The notes under the pieces were generated by a model that was not told the DNA's origin, did not search any database, and saw only the letters and a program-made list of their open reading frames with translations. Positions 27,170 to 35,714 of a stretch of DNA of 64,000 bases are shown piece after piece. Numbering within the stretch: position 1 is the first letter of the stretch; every line of letters begins with the position of its first letter. A program made the position numbers and the translations under genes. The stretch is from Brenneria bubanii (GTDB taxonomy: Bacteria > Pseudomonadota > Gammaproteobacteria > Enterobacterales > Enterobacteriaceae): the NCBI RefSeq assembly GCF_022378355.1, contig NZ_JAKMAJ010000003.1, positions 310,001 through 374,000 on the forward strand, given 5' to 3'.

Positions 27170-28495
27170 CTACTTGAGCTCAGGCCAGTACCCCTTGTTG
27201 GCGACAATCAATGCATCCAGCACCTCGCGGGCTTTTTTGGCGTCGACCACCAGCCGATTGATGGTCAGCGCCTGCAGCGCCTTGTGGTAAGAGCCTTCGA
27301 ACCAGGCCTCAACCGTCAGACGCTCATAGGCGAACTGCTGCTCAATCATTCCTTTATAGAAAGTGGGGATGTTGCCAACCCCATAGGGCCGCGGGCCGTT
27401 GATCCCCAACGTCGCCGCCACCTCCACCATCGCCGTGTCGTCAAGATTGTTGACCAGGCCGTTGTTTTCCACAATCACCACAAATATGCGGTGTTGGTTA
27501 TAGGCGATGGATTCCGCAACCTCGACAATCATGTCGCCATGCGCATCGTTATGCACGACGCTGGCGCTTTTGGTGGTTCCGGCCGTTACCGCTTCGCGGC
27601 AGGCTGCAAACACCCGTTTTTCCCTTCCGGCCATCACTTCGTTGGCGCGGGTGAAATTCGGATCCAGCTTGCTGAGCTTATAGTCGGGGTAGAGATAATA
27701 TTGCAGATAGGTATTCGGCAGATAGTCAGGAAAGTCACGCAGCATATCGGCCACCACCGCGTAAGTATCCAGCCAAGAGAGGTCCCGTTGCTCCGCGTCC
27801 GCCGGCTTAAATCCCTGATTGCTGATAATCTCCTTCAACTGCGGCAGCAGATCCGTCCCGGCGCGATCATACAGATGGGTAAACCAGCCAAAGTGGTTCA
27901 AACCAAAATAGACGGGTTCGAATTCATTGACGTCCCGAGCCAATAAACGGGCGTATGACCGCAGCAAATTAACCGGCTGGTCGCAAATATTCAGAATGCG
28001 CCGGTCATCGGGAAACTTCACGCGCAGCGCGTCGGCAACAATGGCCGCGGGATTGGTATAGTTCAGGATCCATGCGTTCGGCGAACGGGCGCGAACATTC
28101 TCCACCAGTGCGATCATATCGCCAATGGAACGCATGCCATAGGCAAAACCGCCCGGCCCGCAGGTTTCCTGCCCGATGACCCCGAGAGAAAGCGGGATTT
28201 TCTCATCCTTCTCGCGCATTGCATATCCGCCGGTACGCATCTGGCAAAAAACAAAATCCACATCATGAAAGGCTTCATCGATATCGGTGGTATACGAAAA
28301 TTCCAGCGTCGGGTACTCTTCGTTGAACAGTAGCCGGGCGAAATCGCCAATCACCGCCTGCCGTTCGGCATTGACGTCAAACATCACCAAACGCCGCAGC
28401 GGAAACGTACCTTGCCGCTTGCACAGCGCTTTTAACAGACCCGGCGTCCAGGTTGACCCGCCCCCCACAATCACAATACTGTACGTCTTCGTCAT
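27170..28495 (-). CDS. 6-phospho-alpha-glucosidase, GH4
   Basis: A 441-residue GH4 enzyme (AglB/GlvA/PalH group). The N-terminal NAD-binding segment is IVIVGGGSTWTPGLL, then the family segments GQETCGPGGFAYGMRSI, NYTNPAAIV and the metal/substrate segment ICDQPVN (Cys), with GLNHFGWF supplying the histidine. These enzymes need NAD and a divalent metal and cleave phosphorylated alpha-glucosides such as maltose- or palatinose-phosphate through redox elimination. I start at 28495 (MTKTYSIV) because GGGA is better placed there; an in-frame ATG six bases upstream at 28501 is possible. It is downstream of the PTS permease gene. Confidence 0.85.
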   Translation of the reverse strand: MTKTYSIVIVGGGSTWTPGLLKALCKRQGTFPLRRLVMFDVNAERQAVIGDFARLLFNEEYPTLEFSYTTDIDEAFHDVDFVFCQMRTGGYAMREKDEKIPLSLGVIGQETCGPGGFAYGMRSIGDMIALVENVRARSPNAWILNYTNPAAIVADALRVKFPDDRRILNICDQPVNLLRSYARLLARDVNEFEPVYFGLNHFGWFTHLYDRAGTDLLPQLKEIISNQGFKPADAEQRDLSWLDTYAVVADMLRDFPDYLPNTYLQYYLYPDYKLSKLDPNFTRANEVMAGREKRVFAACREAVTAGTTKSASVVHNDAHGDMIVEVAESIAYNQHRIFVVIVENNGLVNNLDDTAMVEVAATLGINGPRPYGVGNIPTFYKGMIEQQFAYERLTVEAWFEGSYHKALQALTINRLVVDAKKAREVLDALIVANKGYWPELK

Positions 28496-28528
28496 AGCCA
28501 TTTCCCGTTTTATCCGGTTCAGATTAAG

Positions 28529-30124
28529 TTACGCCGTCACGCCAAGCGCGGTTTTGACATCATTGGCAATTTTTTCCACTTTCGGGCCATAAATTACCTG
28601 GATGTTATGCTCATTCACGCGCTTGACACCATTCGCTCCGGTGGTCATCAATGTCTTATCCACCACCAGATTCATATCTTTTACCTGCACGCGCAGACGG
28701 GTAAAGCAGCAGTCCACCTCTTCGATATTGCCCTCTCCGCCCAAGCCGATGATGATGTTCTGCGTACGCTCATCGGCGCTGACCGTCCCCGCATCCGCAA
28801 GCGGCTCCTCCGACTCGCGTCCCGGCGTTTCAACATTCATCCGCCGGATAACGATCCGGAACGCGAAGTAATAGATCACGAAGTAAAACAGCCCCAGTAA
28901 AACCGCAAACCACCACTTGGTTTTCAATCCGCCCAACACGCCGAACACCAGCAGGTCAATGGCGCCGCCCTGAATATTGCCGATCATCAGATGCAGCATC
29001 GACATCAACATGAAGGACAGCCCGCTCAGCGCCGCATGGATCAGATACAAGACTGGCGAGACGAAGATGAAGCAAAACTCCAGCGGTTCGGTAATACCGG
29101 TGGTAAACGAGGCCAGTCCACCCGCCAGCATCAGCGCTTTCACCCGTTTTTTGTGTTCTGGCCGGGCGCATTGATACATCGCCAGCGCCGCGCCGGGCAG
29201 ACCGAACATCATGATGGGAATCTTGCCCTGCGCCAGAAACTTGGTCGCATTGCGGATGATTTCGTCGCTGACGGCGCCCGGATGGGTCAAAGAGGCATTA
29301 AAGATATTCAGCGCGCCGACCACCGTTTCATTATTGATGGTCGCCACCCCGCCGATCGGCGTGAAGCGTACGGTTTCATTCAAAATGTGGTGCAACCCGG
29401 TAGGGATCAGAATGCGCTCGGAAAAGCCATACAGAAACGCGCCGTACTGGCCGCTGTGGCCAATCAATTTCCCAACCCAGGCGATACCGCTCCCGATGGT
29501 CGGCCAAATCAGCGCCAGTCCCACGCCCACTAACGGCAGACACACTACCGTGATGATCGGCACAAAACGCCGACCGCCAAAGAAGCTGATGGCGGTCGGT
29601 AGCTCAATGGTATAGAAACGGTTGTGCAGCATTACCGTGATCACCCCGGCTATCACCCCGCCCAGTACGCTCATGTTGTAGGTGAAGATGCCCAGCGTTT
29701 GGGTAAATTCGGCGGCGTAAACCAGCGCGGCGGTATGATCCATACCGGCCGCCGTAAGCGCATCCACCTTGGTGGTGACCGGCGTCAGGTTCTGCGCCGT
29801 CAGCGTCGCCATCACCCCCACATGCATGGTAATAAAGCCGATCACCGCCGCGAAGGCCGCCGTCGGTTTCTCCGCGTTCGCCAGGCCAATCGCGCTGGCG
29901 ACGGCAAAAAAGAGCGGTAGATTGGCAAACAGCGCGCCGGCTATCTGACGAATAAAGCCAATGATCAGTTGAGGAATTTGCAGGTTGGTGAACGCATCGC
30001 CGGTGACGGCCGGGTTTTGCATTGCCGCCGCCAACCCGAGAAATATCCCGGCGGCGGCGATCACTGAAATCGGCATCATGAGTGCCTTACCAAAGGCGTG
30101 AACCTTATTGCCAAGATCTTTCAT
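28529..30124 (-). CDS. PTS alpha-glucoside transporter, EIIBC
   Basis: A 531-residue glucose-superfamily PTS permease. An EIIC membrane domain of about ten spans (roughly residues 10-430) is followed by a linker and an EIIB domain. The phosphorylated cysteine is probably the second of VDCCFTRLR (about 473). It imports and phosphorylates an alpha-glucoside, delivering it to the GH4 hydrolase. No EIIA domain is present, so it must rely on the general EIIA-Glc (Crr). It is the first gene of the operon; an operator for the GntR protein lies about 60 bases upstream. Confidence 0.85.
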   Translation of the reverse strand: MKDLGNKVHAFGKALMMPISVIAAAGIFLGLAAAMQNPAVTGDAFTNLQIPQLIIGFIRQIAGALFANLPLFFAVASAIGLANAEKPTAAFAAVIGFITMHVGVMATLTAQNLTPVTTKVDALTAAGMDHTAALVYAAEFTQTLGIFTYNMSVLGGVIAGVITVMLHNRFYTIELPTAISFFGGRRFVPIITVVCLPLVGVGLALIWPTIGSGIAWVGKLIGHSGQYGAFLYGFSERILIPTGLHHILNETVRFTPIGGVATINNETVVGALNIFNASLTHPGAVSDEIIRNATKFLAQGKIPIMMFGLPGAALAMYQCARPEHKKRVKALMLAGGLASFTTGITEPLEFCFIFVSPVLYLIHAALSGLSFMLMSMLHLMIGNIQGGAIDLLVFGVLGGLKTKWWFAVLLGLFYFVIYYFAFRIVIRRMNVETPGRESEEPLADAGTVSADERTQNIIIGLGGEGNIEEVDCCFTRLRVQVKDMNLVVDKTLMTTGANGVKRVNEHNIQVIYGPKVEKIANDVKTALGVTA

Positions 30125-30183
30125 TATTTGCCCTTCCTGTTTTTTTTTATGCTGGTTAAGTCATAACCGAAAAATAACAAAAT

Positions 30184-30203
30184 TTGTATATACAACTAGA
30201 CAA
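30184..30203. promoter_or_regulatory. GntR/HutC operator upstream of the PTS gene
   Basis: TTGTATATACAA is a perfect 12-base palindrome containing the HutC core GTATATAC. It is followed by CTAGACAA, the inverted form of the octamer before the GntR gene. Confidence 0.6.
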
Positions 30204-30376
30204 AAAGATCAAATTTTCGCGCCCGGTCACATTTTATTTGTCATAAACGCCATCTATCCCGCCATAGCCCCATTTGATTAGACGATATTGCTCGCACCAC
30301 CTAGACTCGCCACATAAAAGCAAATATTTAAAAAAACATTTACATATTAAAAACATTCACACCTGCGGATCTAATC

Positions 30377-32689
30377 ATGAAATTCAAACCATCAATCAAG
30401 CCATACCGCAGCGCAGCTGGCGGTTGGGGGTCATTAGAAGCAACCACCCGTTTTGTGCTGGACAGCAAGCAAGCGCTGAAAAATATCCGAAACTTGTTAC
30501 GGGTCAATAAATCCAAGGGTTTTGACTGTCCCGGATGCGCCTGGGGCGACGATAACCACAGTACCTTCAGTTTCTGTGAAAACGGCGCTAAAGCGGTTAG
30601 TTGGGAAGCCACGCGCAAAGCGGTGGATTTGGAATTTTTCGCCGGGCACAGCGTCACGACGCTGCGTCAACAAAGCGACTACTTTCTGGAATATCAGGGA
30701 CGCCTGACCCACCCGATGCGCTACGACCGCTCAACCGATCGGTATGTGCCGATCGATTGGCAAGATGCCTTTGCCCTGATTGCGCAGCACATCATGGCGA
30801 TGGATCACCCCAACCAGTTGGAACTCTATACGTCGGGCCGGGCAAGTAATGAGGCCTCCTATCTGTATCAACTCTTTGGCCGCATGCTGGGCACCAATAA
30901 CTTTCCCGACTGCTCGAATATGTGCCATGAGGCAAGCGGCACCGGTCTGAAGCAAAGCATTGGCGTAGGCAAAGGAACGATCCGACTGGATGATTTCGAG
31001 CATGCCGACGCCATTTTTGTTTTTGGTCAAAATCCCGGCACCAACCATCCCAGAATGCTGCACAGCCTGCGCCATGCCGCGGACCGCGGCGCGCACATCG
31101 TTTCCTTCAACACGCTGCGTGAGCGCGGTCTGGAACGTTTCGCCAACCCGCAAAACCCACTGGAGCTGTTGACGCCGATGGCGGGGACCATCAGTGAAAC
31201 CTACCTGCAACCCAATCTGGGCGGCGACATGGCGGCGGTTCGCGGCATCGTCAAAGCGCTGTTGGAAACGCATCGCCAACGTTTGGATGCGGGTGAAAAC
31301 GGGCTGTTTGACGAAGATTTTCTGTCGTCGCATACCCGGCAGGCCGACGCCTATCTCAGCGTCGTCGATGGCACCAGTTGGCAGAAAATCGAACGTCAGT
31401 CCGGCCTGAGCGAAGCGCAATTACGCGGCGTGGCGGCAATTTACCAGCAGTCGCCACGCGTGATTTGCACCTGGGCGATGGGCGTTACCCAACATAAACA
31501 CTCGGTAGCGACGGTGCGTGAAATCGTTAACCTGCAGCTGCTGTTCGGTCAGTTAGGCAAACCCGGCGCCGGCTTATGTCCGGTACGCGGTCACAGCAAT
31601 GTGCAGGGCAACAGGACCATGGGAATCGACGAAAAACCCGCCACCGCTTTCCTGGCTCGGCTGGCCGCGCACTTTAACTTCACGCCCCCGCGTCAGGCCG
31701 GTCATAACACCGTTGAAGCGCTGGAAGCCATGCTGCGAGACGAAGTGAAGGTATTAATCGCCCTGGGGGGAAATCTTGCCGCCGCGGCGCCCGACTCTCC
31801 ACGCACCGAGGAAGCGCTCGGCCGTTGCGATCTGACCGTACATATCAGCACCAAACTGAACCGCAGCCATCTGATTACCGGCAAGGTCGATGCATTGATT
31901 TTGCCCACCCTGGGCCGGACCGATCTTGATGTTCAAGCCGGCAAAGCGCAATTTATTACCGTGGAAGACTCTTTTAGTATGGTGCATGCCTCCGAGGGCG
32001 TCGGCCAGCCTTTGTCGGCATTGCAACGCTCGGAAACCGCGATTGTGGCCGGCATCGCCGATGCCGTATTGGGTAAGGAAATGCTGGACTGGCCGGCATT
32101 GGCGGATGACTATTCCCGCATCCGCGATCATATAGCCGCCACGATCCCCGGTTTTGACAATTTCAATGAGAACTGCAATTTACCGGGCGGATTTTACCTT
32201 GGCAATGCGGCCGCCGACCTGAGATTCGCTACCGCCAGCGGCAAAGCCGAGTTCAGCCATGGGCCGCTGCCGGATTCGTTGTTTCCGCAACTGGGTGAAC
32301 AAAAGGTGCCCTTTACGCTGCAAACGCTGCGTTCGCACGATCAGTACAACACCACGATTTATGGCCTGGACGATCGCTATCGCGGCGTTTACGGTCAGCG
32401 CGAAGTGCTGTTTATCCACCCTGACGACATGGCGGCGCAAGGGCTGGCGGACGGCGATCTGGTGGACATCGAAACCCTGTGGCATGACGGCATTACCCGT
32501 AAGGTAAACGGCTTTCGTCTGGTCGGCTATAACATTCCGCGCGGTAATCTGGCGGCCTATTATCCGGAAACCAATCCGCTGGTGCCCCTTTCCAGCTATG
32601 GCGATGAAACCTTTACCCCGACGTCAAAATCGGTACCGGTGAAAATTTCCCGCAGTGAACAAAGCGAGCCGCTGCTGCGCATTGCCTGA
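30377..32689 (+). CDS. YdeP-type molybdopterin oxidoreductase alpha subunit
   Basis: A 770-residue FdhF-related molybdopterin oxidoreductase with the YdeP layout. The N-terminal iron-sulfur motif is reduced to CPGCAWGDD (about 52-60), followed by the SNMCHEASGTGLKQSIGVGKGT segment and GQNPGTNHPRML. A C-terminal MopB-type dinucleotide-binding region holds REVLFIHPDDMAAQGLADGD. YdeP in E. coli is linked to acid resistance, but the reaction is unknown. It is divergent from the PTS operon and has a weak ribosome-binding site. The LysR at 25360 may belong to it. Confidence 0.8.
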   Translation: MKFKPSIKPYRSAAGGWGSLEATTRFVLDSKQALKNIRNLLRVNKSKGFDCPGCAWGDDNHSTFSFCENGAKAVSWEATRKAVDLEFFAGHSVTTLRQQSDYFLEYQGRLTHPMRYDRSTDRYVPIDWQDAFALIAQHIMAMDHPNQLELYTSGRASNEASYLYQLFGRMLGTNNFPDCSNMCHEASGTGLKQSIGVGKGTIRLDDFEHADAIFVFGQNPGTNHPRMLHSLRHAADRGAHIVSFNTLRERGLERFANPQNPLELLTPMAGTISETYLQPNLGGDMAAVRGIVKALLETHRQRLDAGENGLFDEDFLSSHTRQADAYLSVVDGTSWQKIERQSGLSEAQLRGVAAIYQQSPRVICTWAMGVTQHKHSVATVREIVNLQLLFGQLGKPGAGLCPVRGHSNVQGNRTMGIDEKPATAFLARLAAHFNFTPPRQAGHNTVEALEAMLRDEVKVLIALGGNLAAAAPDSPRTEEALGRCDLTVHISTKLNRSHLITGKVDALILPTLGRTDLDVQAGKAQFITVEDSFSMVHASEGVGQPLSALQRSETAIVAGIADAVLGKEMLDWPALADDYSRIRDHIAATIPGFDNFNENCNLPGGFYLGNAAADLRFATASGKAEFSHGPLPDSLFPQLGEQKVPFTLQTLRSHDQYNTTIYGLDDRYRGVYGQREVLFIHPDDMAAQGLADGDLVDIETLWHDGITRKVNGFRLVGYNIPRGNLAAYYPETNPLVPLSSYGDETFTPTSKSVPVKISRSEQSEPLLRIA

Positions 32690-32806
32690 ACCCTGACGCG
32701 GCGTAACAAGACCAACGCTGATTGGCGCATAATAGATATCTGTTATGCGCCGATGGGATATGGTTGAATAGGCGTTCTATTATCGGCAAAAAAAAAGTGA
32801 CACGGC

Positions 32807-33496
32807 ATGTCCCGCGCTCAACGCTTACTTGATTTGATTCAGATGCTCCGCCGCCATCGTTTCCCGGTGACCGGAGCCAATTTGGCGGCGGAGTTGGGCA
32901 TTAGCTTACGGACCCTTTATCGTGATATCGCGACATTGCAGGCGCAAGGCGCGGATATCGAAGGCGAAGCCGGTCTCGGCTACATTTTACGCCCCGGCTT
33001 TATGCTGCCGCCGCTGATGTTTTCCGAGGAAGAGATCGAAGCCTTGGTTCTGGGGTCGCGTTGGGTGGCCAGCCGCGGCGATCAGCCCCTCAGTAACGCT
33101 GCCCGGTGCGCGCTTGCCAAAATTTCAGCCGTACTGCCTGACGATCTGCGCAACCAACTTGATGCCGCTGCCCTGCTGATCGGCCCGGGAACCGCGCCTC
33201 AAACCGATGATCATGCGCTCTCGGTTATTCGCCACGCCATTCGCAGCGAACGTAAGCTCGAAATCCATTACCGTGACGTTAATGACGCGCAAACCCGGCG
33301 CATCGTCTGGCCCTTCGCGTTGGGTTATTTCGATCATACCCGCGTGCTTGCGGCATGGTGTGAAACGCGTCGGGCTTTCCGCCATTTTCGCACCGAGCGT
33401 ATTGCTCAACTGTCGCTTGTGAAACAGCGCTATCCACGGCGACGTCAGGTTTTACTGAAAGAATGGCGAGACAGCGAAGGCATTCCGCCGCAATAG
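32807..33496 (+). CDS. YafY-type HTH/WYL regulator
   Basis: A 229-residue protein with an N-terminal HTH-11 (MSRAQRLLDLIQMLRRHRFPVTGANLAAELGISLRTLYRDIATLQ) and a WYL domain in the second half (KLEIHYRDVNDAQTRRIVWPFALGYFDH). WYL regulators sense small ligands or nucleic acids; YafY paralogues regulate stress or transport genes. It lies between the YdeP-like gene and an AraC gene, all on the plus strand with 85-120 bp gaps, and its target is unknown. Confidence 0.8.
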   Translation: MSRAQRLLDLIQMLRRHRFPVTGANLAAELGISLRTLYRDIATLQAQGADIEGEAGLGYILRPGFMLPPLMFSEEEIEALVLGSRWVASRGDQPLSNAARCALAKISAVLPDDLRNQLDAAALLIGPGTAPQTDDHALSVIRHAIRSERKLEIHYRDVNDAQTRRIVWPFALGYFDHTRVLAAWCETRRAFRHFRTERIAQLSLVKQRYPRRRQVLLKEWRDSEGIPPQ

Positions 33497-33580
33497 CCAC
33501 CACCTAATGGTCCATCAAGTTATATGAATTCGCAATCTTGTCCATGTATCCGGCTTTAACGACTAAAAAGGCGACAAGTT

Positions 33581-34399
33581 ATGTATCGCAATGCTATCAA
33601 AAATGACTGGGTTAAACTCGCGCCCTCTTCGGCCAAGTTTGAACGTCTGGAGGCATTTTTTACCGGTCATGGGTATGAGCCGCATCGCCATGACACCTAC
33701 GCCATCGGCCGGACCCTATCCGGCATACAGAGTTTTCGCTATCGAGGCGGTCTAAGGCATAGCTTGGCGGGACATACGATGGTGCTCCACCCGGATGAGA
33801 TCCACGATGGCAAAGCCGGTTCGGCGGATGGATTCCACTACCGTATGATTTATATAGCCCCCTCAGCTATCCAGAAAGTGCTCGGCGGCCGTCCGCTGCC
33901 TTTCATTAAAGGTGGAACATCCACCGATCAACGCCTTGTCGCAGCGACGGAATCTTTACTCAAAGCCATGGACGATACCCTCGAGCCATTGGAGGAGGAT
34001 GACGCTATTTATGATCTGGCTAACGTGCTTGCTGAAATAGGAGGACAACGGACTAAACGGAGATCCTATGATTACCATGCCGCTGAACGTGCTCGTGAAT
34101 ATATAAACGATTTATTTACAGACGCCATCACGCTCGATTCACTTTCTTTAATCAGCGGCAGAGATCGATGGAATTTGTCCCGAAATTTCCGTCTGCTCTA
34201 TGGAACAAGCCCATACAGATACGTGATCATGCAGCGTCTTGAATATTGCCGAAGGCTGATGTTTACAGGTCGGGATTTGGCCGATATCGCGCTTATTTCC
34301 GGTTTTGCCGATCAAAGCCATATGACTCGTCATTTTGTCAAAGCGTTTGGAATTTCACCGGGAACCTGGCTGAAAATAATAACAAAGGGTTTGCGCTGA
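33581..34399 (+). CDS. AraC-family regulator with cupin sensing domain
   Basis: A 272-residue regulator with an N-terminal AraC-binding-like cupin domain (HGYEPHRHDTYAIGRTLSG, VLHPDEIHDGKAG) and a C-terminal double HTH ending DIALISGFADQSHMTRHFVKAFGISPGTWLK. These proteins activate nearby genes on binding a small ligand. The adjacent cupin gene 78 bases downstream is the best candidate target. AAGG precedes the ATG. Local base composition is more AT-rich than in flanking genes, hinting at transfer. Confidence 0.82.
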   Translation: MYRNAIKNDWVKLAPSSAKFERLEAFFTGHGYEPHRHDTYAIGRTLSGIQSFRYRGGLRHSLAGHTMVLHPDEIHDGKAGSADGFHYRMIYIAPSAIQKVLGGRPLPFIKGGTSTDQRLVAATESLLKAMDDTLEPLEEDDAIYDLANVLAEIGGQRTKRRSYDYHAAERAREYINDLFTDAITLDSLSLISGRDRWNLSRNFRLLYGTSPYRYVIMQRLEYCRRLMFTGRDLADIALISGFADQSHMTRHFVKAFGISPGTWLKIITKGLR

Positions 34400-34476
34400 A
34401 TAGGTTGCACAAACGTTCAAGACTGAAAAAATCTCGTCATATTAGGATGTATGCTAATTCAAGCCGGAGAGATAAC

Positions 34477-34839
34477 ATGTGTAAATCCATTAACTTCACA
34501 CACAAACTTTCATTATTCAGCGAGCAATGGACACCCAAAGTCATTGCTGAAATGAACGACTATCAATTCAAGATAGTCAAAATACAGGGCGACTTTGTTT
34601 GGCACGCTCACAGCGACACCGACGAAACATTCATCGTTCTTGATGGCGCATTGCGTATCGATTTTCGTGATGGATTCGTTAATGTGAATGCTGGCGAAAT
34701 GTTTGTGGTAAAACGTGGAATCGAGCATAAGCCCTACGCAGATAAAGAAGTAAAACTTCTACTGATAGAACCCCAGGGAGTATTAAACACCGGTGATGAA
34801 GTTGGGGAAAGAACCGCCCAAAATGACGTTTGGATTTGA
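34477..34839 (+). CDS. Small cupin-domain protein
   Basis: A 120-residue single-domain cupin. Motif 1 is GDFVWHAHSDTDETFIVLDG (two His and Glu as metal ligands, about 33-52) and motif 2 is AGEMFVVKRGIEHKPYA (about 68-84). The start at 34477 (MCKSINFTH) has GGAGA six bases upstream; a longer frame reading into the AraC gene is a shadow. Metal-binding cupins do many jobs (dioxygenases, isomerases, sensors), and the substrate is unknown. It likely forms a pair with the AraC regulator upstream and ends in a terminator. Confidence 0.8.
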   Translation: MCKSINFTHKLSLFSEQWTPKVIAEMNDYQFKIVKIQGDFVWHAHSDTDETFIVLDGALRIDFRDGFVNVNAGEMFVVKRGIEHKPYADKEVKLLLIEPQGVLNTGDEVGERTAQNDVWI

Positions 34840-34860
34840 TATCCATCACCCATAATTAAA

Positions 34861-34904
34861 AAGGTCGGCAAACGCACCCATGTGCTTGCCGGCCTTCATT
34901 TTTT
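34861..34904 (+). terminator. Terminator after the cupin gene
   Basis: AAGGTCGGCAA and TTGCCGGCCTT form an 11-bp stem (one G-T wobble) with a 14-base loop, followed by CATTTTTTC. Confidence 0.8.
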
Positions 34905-35156
34905 CTTTAGCGAACAAAATTTCTCACTTCAGCCCATTCTGATGCGGCTTATGGGATTTCCTGCGCATCGACACTGGTTTAGTCATGTGAGCGACGTCCA
35001 GTCAAACGTTTACTCACTCAGGCGTCCGTTCACAATTGCCAGTCAAGATCATTAGACTACTGACAGAAATTGTCAGCATAGCGCTCTAGTATGGCTTCGA
35101 ATGAGGTTTATCCCTTCAATTCCAACGTATTTACTAAACCATATGGAGAATAATTA
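34905..35156. other. Gap before the broken VOC gene, with a palindrome
   Basis: From the cupin stop at 34839 to the VOC start at 35157 there is no gene. Besides the terminator, the region holds the palindrome CTGACAGAAATTGTCAG at 35060-35076, about 80 bases before the VOC start codon. A GGAG-type ribosome-binding site (GGAGAATAATT) precedes that ATG. Confidence 0.5.
35060..35076. promoter_or_regulatory. Operator-like palindrome upstream of the VOC gene
   Basis: CTGACA and TGTCAG are perfect inverted arms around five bases (GAAAT), a size and symmetry typical of TetR/MarR-type operators. No such regulator is adjacent. Confidence 0.4.
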
Positions 35157-35524
35157 ATGACGACTCCTGACATGATCATTTTGTATGTCGACAGTCCGGC
35201 TAACAGCGGTCGGTTTTATACTGATTTATTCGATAAATCGCCGATTGAAGCCTCAGTAACCTTTGCCCTGTTCGCTCTTGATTCGGGCTTGATGCTGGGA
35301 CTCTGGTCTAAACATATGTCGAACCTGCGGCGCAGACCACCGGGGATGGCGGTGAACTGGCATTTCCGCAGTCCTGCAATGAGGACGTTGATGCGCTGTT
35401 CGACTTATGGCGCCAGCAAAATCTGCACATAGCGCAAGCACCGACGTATCTGGATTTCGGTTATACCTTCGTTGTCACGGATCCAGACGGACACCGACTG
35501 CGCGTCTTTTCCCCCGCCGGATAA
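35157..35524 (+). pseudogene. VOC-family (glyoxalase/bleomycin-resistance fold) gene with frameshift
   Basis: The first 53 codons (MTTPDMIILYVDSPANSGRFYTDLFDKSP...LGLWSKH) are a typical VOC N-terminal half. After AAACAT at 35310-35315 the family sequence continues in another frame (HVEPAAQTTG ... YTFVVTDPDGHRLRVFSPAG) to a TAA at 35522-35524. An extra AT dinucleotide (CATATGTC in place of CATGTC) explains the shift. The unshifted frame ends at 35432 with an unrelated tail. The intact protein would have been about 122 residues. It may be a real inactivation or a sequencing error at a short repeat. Confidence 0.75.
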
Positions 35525-35714
35525 CGCACGTTGGGACGATCGGCCCCCCGCTCGTCCCGCATAGTTGCTCGGCTAAACTATCGCCGTCGATCATGCCGGC
35601 AGTCTTGTTACACCTCGGTCAATTATCCTGATATCAACGCTTGCCGCCGGCACCCGATTCGCGTAAAACTGTGAGCCGCTAATCGAGCTACTTATAACCG
35701 TATTTCTGGACGCT

